This document shows, piece after piece, positions 41,245-47,438 of a DNA stretch of 50,332 nucleotides (positions within the stretch are counted from its first letter, which is position 1; every line of letters starts with the position of its first letter). The DNA is from a virus. Made by a program: the position numbers and the translations under genes. The stretch covers positions 1 through 50,332 of IMG/VR virus record IMGVR_UViG_3300042328_001042; one strand, given 5' to 3'. The notes under the pieces are model-generated. The model made no database searches. It was given only the letters and a program-made list of their open reading frames with translations, and was not told where the DNA came from.

Positions 41245-41351
41245 AACATTCTGCAGAAGATTGCGCGAGCGGTCGAAACGGACGGTCTTGAAAACCGTTT
41301 AAGGTTAATAACCTTACTAGGGTTCGAATCCCTAATCTTCTGCAGAATGTT
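41245..41351. repeat. 18-bp perfect inverted repeat enclosing tRNA-Ser
   Basis: Bases 41245-41262 are the exact reverse complement of 41334-41351. Ten of these base pairs lie outside the acceptor stem, so the precursor would fold with a greatly extended stem. Confidence 0.85.
41255..41342 (+). tRNA. tRNA-Ser (anticodon TGA)
   Basis: Acceptor AGAAGAT/ATCTTCT, anticodon stem ACGGT/ACCGT with loop CTTGAAA, long variable arm (AAGGTTAATAACCTT) as required for class II, T arm TAGGG/CCCTA with TTCGAAT. CCA is not encoded (GCAG follows). The acceptor stem continues into the flanks, see the inverted repeat. Confidence 0.93.
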
Positions 41352-41355
41352 TTTT

Positions 41356-41441
41356 GCTAGTGTCCCATAGTAGCGATTGGAACGGTTTTGTAATCCGTTG
41401 ACGTAAGTCCATCGTAGGTGCAAGTCCTATCACTAGCTCCA
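41356..41441 (+). tRNA. tRNA, anticodon best read TGT (Thr), with long variable region
   Basis: Acceptor GCTAGTG/CACTAGC, discriminator T, encoded CCA; T arm GTAGG/CCTAT with loop TGCAAGT; anticodon loop TTTGTAA on a stem with one T-T mismatch (ACGGT/TCCGT). The variable region is about 15 bases and can form GAC/GTC, which is unusual for Thr. The D arm is weak. Its 3' end overlaps the stop codon of a minus-strand gene. Anticodon assignment is uncertain. Confidence 0.7.
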
Positions 41442-42302
41442 ATTTAATATTTCAGCGTGTATTGATTTCCAGTTTAGTTTATCCTTGGGTATTATTATCA
41501 CTATTACTGAATTTTGTTCCATGACGGACTGTATTTTATCTCTATCCATTTCGATTAAATAATCATTTTTTGGATCTAAATACACGTCATAGTCAGGTAA
41601 GTAGAAATCCGGAAAATATTTTTTGGTTTCATTATACGAAATATAAGGCGGTCTGATCCAATTGATGTTATTATCATCTAATGATTTTGCTACTTTATAT
41701 TCATAAGAAGATTCTAACCAAACAGCGCCAGCAGATGGTGATGTATACCAACCATATGCTTTATTATTTTTGTTACCGCCCATTTTAGGGTTGTTTGTAG
41801 CAGTAATTGAAAATACTTTACGTTTACAACTATCAGAACATGTTTTTCGAGTACCAATAAACCATTTGTTGCAAATTAAACAACAAGAAACTTTTGTGAA
41901 TTTTGGTGCGTTCTCAGATTTAATCTTGTTGATTAGTTTTAGAGTTTCAGTAGCTTTTAATTTATTTTTTTCTGAAACTCGATAACCTTCATCATAACGC
42001 TTTTTATTATTGAATGTTGCTGAACATGAAGAACAACAAAATTTATTATGTCGTTTTTCATATGGCAAAACAGAATTGCATTGTTGACAGATAGAAGGAT
42101 TTAGATTATAATTATCAATAGTAGACTTGTTTTTAGCAACTACTTTTGGTTTAATCTTTTTACCACCAATAGAACCGCATTGTTTTCTGACGAGATTACC
42201 TTCTATTGTATGGGCAGAAATGTAATGAGAATGTATGCCTTTTGCTGATAGTTCTTTTCTGCAAATTGTGCAACAAACTAATGGGGATTTATAAATTGAC
42301 AT
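41433..42302 (-). CDS. zinc-finger PD-(D/E)xK (Vsr-like) nuclease, probable homing endonuclease
   Basis: 289 residues, the only clear minus-strand gene. Several CxxC knuckles suggest zinc-binding DNA-recognition modules: CCTICRKEL with a distal HSHYISAH, CQQCNSVLP with CCSSC, and CCLICNKWF with CSDSC. The C-terminal domain (VWLESSYEYKVAKSLDDNNINWIRPP, then YFPDFYLPDYDVYLDPKN) is a Vsr-like nuclease pattern with Glu, Asp and the D-x-K region. Its stop lies within the 3' end of the preceding tRNA, consistent with insertion at the tRNA cluster. Orientation and position mark it as mobile. Confidence 0.75.
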   Translation of the reverse strand: MSIYKSPLVCCTICRKELSAKGIHSHYISAHTIEGNLVRKQCGSIGGKKIKPKVVAKNKSTIDNYNLNPSICQQCNSVLPYEKRHNKFCCSSCSATFNNKKRYDEGYRVSEKNKLKATETLKLINKIKSENAPKFTKVSCCLICNKWFIGTRKTCSDSCKRKVFSITATNNPKMGGNKNNKAYGWYTSPSAGAVWLESSYEYKVAKSLDDNNINWIRPPYISYNETKKYFPDFYLPDYDVYLDPKNDYLIEMDRDKIQSVMEQNSVIVIIIPKDKLNWKSIHAEILNWS

Positions 42303-42427
42303 TTTAGATACTCCGTTTAAGATTTAATATGGGACAGCCCGGTTATTCCGTTCTGGGTTTCAAAATACTGAGAATATTTTGATTACCATATTATTTATCA
42401 TTTTTAATTTTTCAGAATGATAAATAC

Positions 42428-42435
42428 AATAAATA
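42428..42435 (+). promoter_or_regulatory. possible late promoter (AATAAATA)
   Basis: One-mismatch late box, with GATAAATA ten bases earlier, directly before the tRNA-like element at 42443. The stretch 42303-42427 is AT-rich and shows nothing else. Confidence 0.4.
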
Positions 42436-42442
42436 GATTAAT

Positions 42443-42514
42443 GGGGAATGGGCAAGGACTCAGGGGATATTGGCCATATTTCAAGGAACGGGGTAGTACC
42501 GTTATTCTCCACCA
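42443..42514 (+). ncRNA. tRNA-like RNA ending in ACCA (unusual tRNA candidate)
   Basis: Acceptor GGGGAAT/ATTCTCC (one G-T), then A and encoded CCA. Immediately inside is a perfect 5-bp stem with 7-base loop in T-arm position (AACGG-GGTAGTA-CCGTT), a 5-base variable region, and a 17-base anticodon arm (GGATA-TTGGCCA-TATTT, two G-T). The dimensions are canonical, but the D arm is only about 12 bases without a good stem and the T loop lacks TTC. If read as tRNA, the anticodon is GGC (Ala). Confidence 0.45.
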
Positions 42515-42519
42515 GTTTA

Positions 42520-42654
42520 TGAAGGTATATGCCTAGTGGCAACACCGCCAATATATACAGGGTTCCGTGGCAGGGTATATACGAGGTTTGATGTCACTCA
42601 GTTGACTACTTGAAAGGAACGAATGTCGCGTAACGAACGACTATACCTTCACCA
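42520..42654 (+). ncRNA. large cloverleaf RNA ending in ACCA
   Basis: A 10-bp closing stem TGAAGGTATA (42520-42529) with TATACCTTCA (42642-42651), followed by CCA. Inside: hairpin TGCC-TAGT-GGCA (42530-42541) in D-arm position; a 7-bp arm TATATAC (42552-42558) with GTATATA (42575-42581); hairpin GTCA/TGAC near 42592-42605; and GTCG (42625-42628) with CGAC (42638-42641) stacked on the closing stem. Layout mirrors a tRNA with an enlarged variable region, 135 bases in all. Confidence 0.5.
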
Positions 42655-42678
42655 TTATCATTAACAAGTGAATATATT

Positions 42679-42873
42679 ATGACAAACATTACAATAACAC
42701 TCGATGATGATCAAATTGATGACATTGTTGCGAAAGCGTTGAAAGAACATTATTCCCTTTGCAAGATGAATTCTGCTTATTATGATCCAAATCTGATTCC
42801 GGCACTTGAAGTAGTGCTATCCGAATACCTATCCCCTAATGATTATAACAACTTTATGAAGGCATTGAAATGA
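42679..42873 (+). CDS. small protein, unknown
   Basis: 64 residues, acidic (ITLDDDQIDDIVAKALKEHYSLC). ATGA-coupled to the co-chaperonin gene. Probably a conserved phage protein; no function known. Confidence 0.6.
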   Translation: MTNITITLDDDQIDDIVAKALKEHYSLCKMNSAYYDPNLIPALEVVLSEYLSPNDYNNFMKALK

Positions 42874-43142
42874 CCAAATTTATTCCATTACGAAAACAAG
42901 TTCTGATTGCACAAGTAGCAAGAAAAACGACGACTGATTCTGGTATCATTATTGAACATGCTCGATCAGTATTGGATAATGAAACTGCCAGAGTATTGGC
43001 GGTTGGTTCAGAAGTAACCGAAGTTGCCGTTGGCGATGAAGTTCTGGTTGCATGGGAAAAGGGCAGAGTGATTACCATTGATGGTGAACAGCGCATTTGT
43101 ATCCTCGAAGAACATATCGTTGCTGTGTTAGAAAAAGATTAA
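42870..43142 (+). CDS. GroES-like co-chaperonin
   Basis: 90 residues, the usual length of Cpn10. FIPLRKQVLIAQVARKTTTDSGIIIEHA contains the start and the mobile-loop region (TTTDSGIII), then ARVLAVGSEVTEVAVGDEVLVAWEKG and ILEEHIVAVLE form the beta-barrel end. T4 uses gp31 as a GroES substitute for folding its capsid protein; this protein probably has the same task with host GroEL. Confidence 0.88.
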   Translation: MTKFIPLRKQVLIAQVARKTTTDSGIIIEHARSVLDNETARVLAVGSEVTEVAVGDEVLVAWEKGRVITIDGEQRICILEEHIVAVLEKD

Positions 43143-43166
43143 ACTATAACCATGAGGAAACATAAA

Positions 43167-43436
43167 ATGAAAAACGTATTAATCATCGCAGTATTGGCAA
43201 TTTTATCAACTGCTTGTGCATCCACCTCGGATATCCATTCGTTGCAATCTCAAGTAGATATTATTAAAGTAAAACAAGACGCATTAGCATCTGATTTGTC
43301 CGTATTGAGCGGTAGTATTAAATCCGCATCTAAAAAAGCAGATGATGCTAAACTTGCATCCGAACAAGCATTGGAAATGTGTAAACAAATTAATGCTAAA
43401 CTAGATCGAGTTTTCAAAAAAACGCAATTTAAATAA
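43167..43436 (+). CDS. outer-membrane lipoprotein resembling OprI/Lpp
   Basis: 89 residues from the ATG at 43167 (GAGGAAACATAAA upstream; the ATG at 43152 has no site). Signal MKNVLIIAVLAILSTAC with lipobox LSTAC, Cys17. The mature part is a single continuous alpha-helical heptad region (SLQSQVDIIKVKQDALASDL... KKADDAKLASEQALEM) like Pseudomonas OprI and enterobacterial Lpp. The C-terminus ends in TQFK, so a peptidoglycan-linking lysine is possible. Likely trimeric at the outer membrane. Confidence 0.8.
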   Translation: MKNVLIIAVLAILSTACASTSDIHSLQSQVDIIKVKQDALASDLSVLSGSIKSASKKADDAKLASEQALEMCKQINAKLDRVFKKTQFK

Positions 43437-43437
43437 T

Positions 43438-43983
43438 ATGCGATTTAAAGAGTTAATCGAAAAACTCAATAAACCCAATGATGGTACCAGAACATTATTT
43501 GAATCAATTGCAATTCCCGAAGTCGAAAAAGCATTAAAAGATTGGAATGGATCAAATCATTCTGGTATCCTGATTGGCGGGTGCGCTGTTGGGTATTATA
43601 CTAGACCTAGAGCAACAACAGATGTTGACATTTTATTCTTAACTAAAGGTGATATACCATCGTCTGTTAACGGATTCAAAAAGACTAGGTCTGGCGCATT
43701 TCAGCATAATGAAACGCATGTTGAAATAGAAGTTGTATCGCACGAGTCAATAAATATATCAACTGCATTAGTTCAAAAAGTGTTTAATACCGCTATTCTA
43801 TCTAATGGAGTAAAGGTCGCCAGTCCATCTTCTCTGGTTGCATTAAAGTTACAACGGTTGAAGGGGCATGACATTGGCGACATTGCCGGATTGATTAAAA
43901 CGGGTAAAGTCAATCTTTCTGGTTATCCATTGAGTAAACAGAACTTGAAAGATTTCGAGGAAATAAAAAAGAGATTTGTATGA
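43438..43983 (+). CDS. nucleotidyltransferase-fold protein
   Basis: 181 residues. ILIGGCAVGYYTRPRATTDVDILFL near 44-68 carries the GG and D-x-D of the pol-beta nucleotidyltransferase superfamily, nearest in feel to AbiEii/MNT-type proteins; EIEVVSHE near 97 supplies a further acidic residue. The N-terminus MRFKELIEKLNKP resembles the tag of the late virion proteins. Substrate unknown; RNA or protein nucleotidylation are both seen in the superfamily. Overlaps the next gene. Confidence 0.7.
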   Translation: MRFKELIEKLNKPNDGTRTLFESIAIPEVEKALKDWNGSNHSGILIGGCAVGYYTRPRATTDVDILFLTKGDIPSSVNGFKKTRSGAFQHNETHVEIEVVSHESINISTALVQKVFNTAILSNGVKVASPSSLVALKLQRLKGHDIGDIAGLIKTGKVNLSGYPLSKQNLKDFEEIKKRFV

Positions 43984-44129
43984 GTAACAGTTGGCACGGT
44001 GGTAAGGGTTCAAAACCAAGGTCGGTATCAGACAGAAAGAAGTTTGAAGACAATTGGGATGCCATTTTCAATAAAAAGAAAGTAGACGAGTCTAAAAAAG
44101 ATGTCAAAGAAAACAATCCTGGTAGTTGA
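43980..44129 (+). CDS. small conserved phage protein
   Basis: 49 residues (MSNSWHGGKGSKPR...KKFEDNWDAIFNKKK). The MSNSWxGGKGSxPR start and NWDxIF centre recur, as I recall, in tiny proteins of many large phages; function unknown. Overlaps both neighbours, the CheY-like gene by 29 bases. Confidence 0.7.
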   Translation: MSNSWHGGKGSKPRSVSDRKKFEDNWDAIFNKKKVDESKKDVKENNPGS

Positions 44130-44472
44130 TGATTCTGCTACCATTGTGATGAGTCTGCGCAACAATCTTGAGATTGCTGGTTATGATGTTGAGTCTGCCA
44201 GCAATGGTCAAGAAGCGTTGGATAAGTTGAAGTCTGGGGTTAAACCCAATCTGATTATTACTGACGTCAATATGCCAGTAATGGGCGGATTAGAATTTAT
44301 CAAAGAATCTCGGAAGTTAGCGAGTTGTCGATTTACGCCAATTTTGATACTAACTACTGAATCTAGTACAGAACGTAAGACTGAGGCAAAAAGTCTGGGT
44401 GCTACTGGTTGGTTGATCAAACCGTGTAGCGGTACTGATCTAATCAACATTGCGAAAAAACTTTTGCCTTGA
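44101..44472 (+). CDS. CheY-like response-regulator receiver
   Basis: 123 residues, a complete stand-alone receiver domain: acidic pair DD near residues 10-11, phospho-acceptor Asp in IITDVNMPVMGG near 58, the Thr in ILTTESS near 87, and Lys in LIKPCS near 108. There is no output domain, as in CheY. CheY-P binds the flagellar switch. Located two genes before a flagellin homologue, so motility control is likely (inference). Confidence 0.92.
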   Translation: MSKKTILVVDDSATIVMSLRNNLEIAGYDVESASNGQEALDKLKSGVKPNLIITDVNMPVMGGLEFIKESRKLASCRFTPILILTTESSTERKTEAKSLGATGWLIKPCSGTDLINIAKKLLP

Positions 44473-44484
44473 TCAAAAAAGTTC

Positions 44485-44513
44485 TTTACTTCTAGTAAGA
44501 ACTGCGGTATACT
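44485..44513 (+). promoter_or_regulatory. early promoter
   Basis: TTTACT 44485-44490, 17-base spacer, TATACT 44508-44513, then the leader CCTTGTCAATTAAATTATGG. Confidence 0.92.
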
Positions 44514-44543
44514 AACCTTGTCAATTAAATTATGGAGTTAAAA

Positions 44544-44933
44544 ATGTCTACAAGATCAACAATTGCGGTGCAACATTTAGATGGTACAGTTTCTTCAATC
44601 TATTGTCGTTATGATGGTAGTTTATCTGGCGTTGGGGTGACGTTAGCGAGATGGTATAATCAGATGGATAAAGCAGAATATTTGATTACTGCTGGTAGCG
44701 TTCAAGAAGTGCATGATTCCGTCGAATATACGTTTCAAGACGATAACCGTTATCTCGAAGATGCAATTACCTATTCAACTTTAGATGAATATTTTGATTC
44801 TGATGATTTCCAAGAATGTAATTATTTATGGACAGAACATGATGATGAAAATGGAAATCGTGTTGATGGTTGGTTGTATATAGGATATGAATATGCCGAC
44901 TGGACTCCAGTTAGTGGTTTATTAGATGCTTGA
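44544..44933 (+). CDS. conserved phage protein of unknown function
   Basis: 129 residues from the ATG at 44544. MSTRSTIAVQHLDGTVSSIYCRYDG is a start I recall from a widespread phage protein family without function. Acidic C-terminal half. Overlaps the flagellin-like gene by 8 bases, so the two are co-expressed early. Confidence 0.75.
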   Translation: MSTRSTIAVQHLDGTVSSIYCRYDGSLSGVGVTLARWYNQMDKAEYLITAGSVQEVHDSVEYTFQDDNRYLEDAITYSTLDEYFDSDDFQECNYLWTEHDDENGNRVDGWLYIGYEYADWTPVSGLLDA

Positions 44934-45561
44934 TATTAGTGGTTATCTTAGATTAAATCTGTCAAGGGTTCAATCTAACGTCAATGATTCAATGTATAAG
45001 TTATCAACGGGACAGAAAATCAATAGTTCGAAGGACAACCCAGCATTGTATGCAATATCAAAGTCTATTTCTAGGGGTATCAGTATGGATAACGTAGCGA
45101 TCAATAACTTAAATACTGCTAACCAATTTCTGAGCAACAGAGAATCTATTCTTGGTCAGATTATCGATAATCTACAATATGATAATCCTGATACAAAATC
45201 TGTTGATGATTTATTATCCAGTATGAATAAAGACGTATCAATCAGCATGGATAATGATGGCGAGTTTCTTATACCGAAAGTATCAGTCGATTTGACAAAA
45301 CCTGTATCAGAAATTGTTTCGGATCTTCAATCTGAATTGATAAAGGTTGGTTCTTTACGGCAAGCGACTGACGATAAAATAAGTTCTGTTACGGAACGAA
45401 TGAATATGAATCAGACAAGATACCATCAAATGGTAGATGTTGATGTAGAAGAAGAGATGTCAAAATTGACTAAAAATCTTGTGTTACAAAAGGTCGGTTA
45501 TAATATGATAAATCTATATAATCAAAGTTTATCCAATGTGTTAATGTTATTGAGAGGTTAA
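44926..45561 (+). CDS. flagellin homologue
   Basis: 211 residues. The N-terminal part (LNLSRVQSNVNDSMYKLSTGQKINSSKDNPALYAISKSI... NNLNTANQFL) follows the flagellin D0/D1 pattern, including LS(T/S)GxxINSxKDxPAxxAIS. The C-terminal 60 residues (RMNMNQTRYHQMVDVDVEEEMSKLTKNLVLQKVGYNMI) match the flagellin C-terminal D1/D0 helices. The variable middle domain is reduced to about 50 residues. It would be a minimal flagellin able to enter the flagellar export and assembly path. Confidence 0.88.
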   Translation: MLDISGYLRLNLSRVQSNVNDSMYKLSTGQKINSSKDNPALYAISKSISRGISMDNVAINNLNTANQFLSNRESILGQIIDNLQYDNPDTKSVDDLLSSMNKDVSISMDNDGEFLIPKVSVDLTKPVSEIVSDLQSELIKVGSLRQATDDKISSVTERMNMNQTRYHQMVDVDVEEEMSKLTKNLVLQKVGYNMINLYNQSLSNVLMLLRG

Positions 45562-45562
45562 T

Positions 45563-45760
45563 ATGGCAGTAAAACGTAAAGCAAATTCAACGAGAACTAA
45601 AACTGATAAAGTTAGACTTGGACCATTGAGTCTAGTACAATTACAGTCTCTGTTCGATAAAGCAAATCGCGGTAAAGATAAAGATAAAATTCAGCGTAGA
45701 ATGGCAACAATGTTCAAACGCGGTTTATCATTACCTGTTGAAGAGACGGCAGAAGTGTAA
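45563..45760 (+). CDS. small basic protein, unknown
   Basis: 65 residues, basic N-terminus (MAVKRKANSTRTKTDKVR), then SLVQLQSLFDKANRGKDKDKIQRR. TAATG overlap with the next gene. Possibly nucleic-acid binding. Confidence 0.6.
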   Translation: MAVKRKANSTRTKTDKVRLGPLSLVQLQSLFDKANRGKDKDKIQRRMATMFKRGLSLPVEETAEV

Positions 45761-45885
45761 TGTTAAAGGAACTTCTAATCATTGCGGTATTATTGATTAG
45801 ATTCAGTTGTCGGTCTTTCTACACTTTCTGTAAACGAATGGATAGAAAGATTGACAAGTTCCTAGATTATTGGGAAAATCTGTAG
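45760..45885 (+). CDS. small membrane-anchored protein
   Basis: 41 residues: N-terminal hydrophobic segment (LLIIAVLLLIRF) and a basic amphipathic tail (CKRMDRKIDKFLDYW). Coupled to the previous gene by TAATG. Last gene before the structured region. Confidence 0.5.
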   Translation: MLKELLIIAVLLIRFSCRSFYTFCKRMDRKIDKFLDYWENL

Positions 45886-46368
45886 TCATCAAGGATTGGT
45901 ATTGGATAGAGTCAATGGATTTTGCGCCAATCCTAACTCTACGGCGACAGTACCAATCCTTGATGGTCTACCCAAGTGTAGGTAAGAGCGACGAAGTTGC
46001 TACCATCAACTAGAATAAGACACGTGATTCCGCTTTTCCGTCGGAGCCAGTTGTTGAATAAACGGAACCTAAGCTGGTCGGGTAAGTACCAGCACCATCA
46101 CGCATGTTGACTGCCTTTATAAACAAAGCGGCGGGTGAGGTAAATCAGGTTCGATGTCTGGCCGTATGATGTGTACGGATAGCCGCCAGTCAACAGCCGT
46201 GATGGTTAATGCGTAGGCTGATACGCTACGCGGTATGTCCTGCTGGTGCAGAAAAGTTACCCGTCACAGGAGAGAATTATCGGCGACTGCAAGCTGTCTG
46301 TATATCAATAGCGAGAAAGGACAAAGCCAGAGATCAGTGCTGGTAATCATCACCCTATTTTTAATATA
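45886..46368 (+). ncRNA. gene-free region of about 480 bases with dense nested inverted repeats; candidate structured RNA
   Basis: No gene fits on either strand, and composition is more GC-rich than the surroundings. Helices seen: 18 bp 45887-45904 with 45948-45965, enclosing TAGAGT/ACTCTA and GGATT/AATCC; TTGATGGT 45960-45967 with ACCATCAA 46002-46009; TTCCG/CGGAA 46028-46032 with 46063-46067; GCTGGT/ACCAGC 46073-46093; ACCATCACG 46094-46102 with 46198-46206, continued by GTTGACTG 46106-46113 with 46187-46194 and GGCGG/CCGCC; CCGTA/TACGG 46162-46178; GCGTAG/CTACGC 46211-46231; TGTCCT/AGGACA 46236-46241 with 46318-46323. The end CCCTATTTTT could stop transcription. Confidence 0.6.
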
Positions 46369-46383
46369 ATGAGGATAAATGAA

Positions 46384-46731
46384 ATGTATAAAGTTCCCGT
46401 AATTACCGTTGAACCCGTTCGCGATCTTGACTCTAGTATTATCGGCACTGCTTATCTGGATAATTACTTAGAATTCGCCGATGTAATGAATCCAATTGAT
46501 GGGTTTATGTCTACCGTAGAATCATTGATAGGCAAATATCAGTCTATTATTCTTTATAGACAAGATGTAAAACGATTTGCCGATTCTATCAACCCAGATT
46601 CCAGTAAGTCGGTATTCAAAGAAATCAAGTGCAGATTAAGAGCCGATTATACTGTCTTAAAATTAAGACATAATCCGCGCACATTGCAGTATAACGGATT
46701 AGAATCCGCGTTCATTGTACATCGGAAATAA
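46384..46731 (+). CDS. protein of unknown function
   Basis: 115 residues, start ATG 46384 chosen because TGAGG at 46369-46373 overlaps the alternative ATG at 46369. Alpha/beta by eye (VPVITVEPVRDLDSSIIGTAYLD). No family recognised. Confidence 0.6.
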   Translation: MYKVPVITVEPVRDLDSSIIGTAYLDNYLEFADVMNPIDGFMSTVESLIGKYQSIILYRQDVKRFADSINPDSSKSVFKEIKCRLRADYTVLKLRHNPRTLQYNGLESAFIVHRK

Positions 46732-46734
46732 ATA
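46727..46734 (+). promoter_or_regulatory. possible late promoter (AATAAATA)
   Basis: One-mismatch late box overlapping the previous stop, 23 bases before the ATG at 46758. Weak. Confidence 0.3.
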
Positions 46735-46757
46735 ACTATTTCCCAATAGAAACCGCA

Positions 46758-47009
46758 ATGGAAAAGTATAACAAAAGAGTCTGGTTAAACCCAGAAGATT
46801 CTCATTTTACTGGCAGCGTAGTTTTCCATGATGGCGTAGTATCAAATCAGGGAAGACCTGCCGAACGATACACATTTATGGAAGTTGCTTCCTGCCACGC
46901 GAAGGTCAGGATTCACACAGACCTAAATTTTACGTTGAACGAGTACATTGACAAACTTAAACTGATGCGGGATGAAATCGATAAATTTATCGAACATCTT
47001 GAACGCTAA
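46758..47009 (+). CDS. small protein, unknown
   Basis: 83 residues; beta-rich first half (WLNPEDSHFTGSVVFHDG) and a C-terminal helix (IDKLKLMRDEIDKFIEHL). Single-gene unit ended by a terminator. Confidence 0.6.
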   Translation: MEKYNKRVWLNPEDSHFTGSVVFHDGVVSNQGRPAERYTFMEVASCHAKVRIHTDLNFTLNEYIDKLKLMRDEIDKFIEHLER

Positions 47010-47025
47010 CGGGTTAACTCCAATA

Positions 47026-47060
47026 AAAAGACTGTTTTCTGAAAAGAAACAGTCTTTTTT
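47026..47060 (+). terminator. Rho-independent terminator (cassette variant)
   Basis: AAAAGACTGTTT pairs with AAACAGTCTTTT; GACTGTTT 47030-47037 with AAACAGTC 47047-47054, then TTTTTT. Symmetric A and T flanks could serve both strands. Confidence 0.9.
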
Positions 47061-47081
47061 CGTTTTAGGTTGAAAAAGTTC

Positions 47082-47110
47082 TTTACGTTTAATAAGAACC
47101 GTAGTATACT
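47082..47110 (+). promoter_or_regulatory. early promoter
   Basis: TTTACG 47082-47087, 17-base spacer, TATACT 47105-47110. Confidence 0.88.
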
Positions 47111-47142
47111 AACCCTGTTGAATTGAAAAAGAGGTTTTTATT

Positions 47143-47430
47143 ATGTATCCTGTATACCAAGCGTACAAACGAACGAGCGACAATTTCTGCGGGAATTTCA
47201 AAGTAGAAAATTCTAATTACATAGAATTAGTCGAAGTGATGTACCACGGTAATATTGCGTTATTTGAAGAAGAAGAGATTTACCGCGTCAGCGTCTGGGG
47301 CGATGACGATTGTGGTATGGAGTATGATACGCCCAATAAAGAAGAAGCGATTGGCGTATTTATGGACGTAATCGGATTAAAAGCAATTACTTTTGATAAA
47401 TTGAAAAAACTGGGTTTTAAATCCGCGTAG
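47143..47430 (+). CDS. protein of unknown function
   Basis: 95 residues, acidic and beta-rich (YRVSVWGDDDCGMEYDTPN) with a C-terminal helix. Resembles small early phage proteins; family not recognised. Confidence 0.62.
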   Translation: MYPVYQAYKRTSDNFCGNFKVENSNYIELVEVMYHGNIALFEEEEIYRVSVWGDDDCGMEYDTPNKEEAIGVFMDVIGLKAITFDKLKKLGFKSA

Positions 47431-47438
47431 GAGTTATT

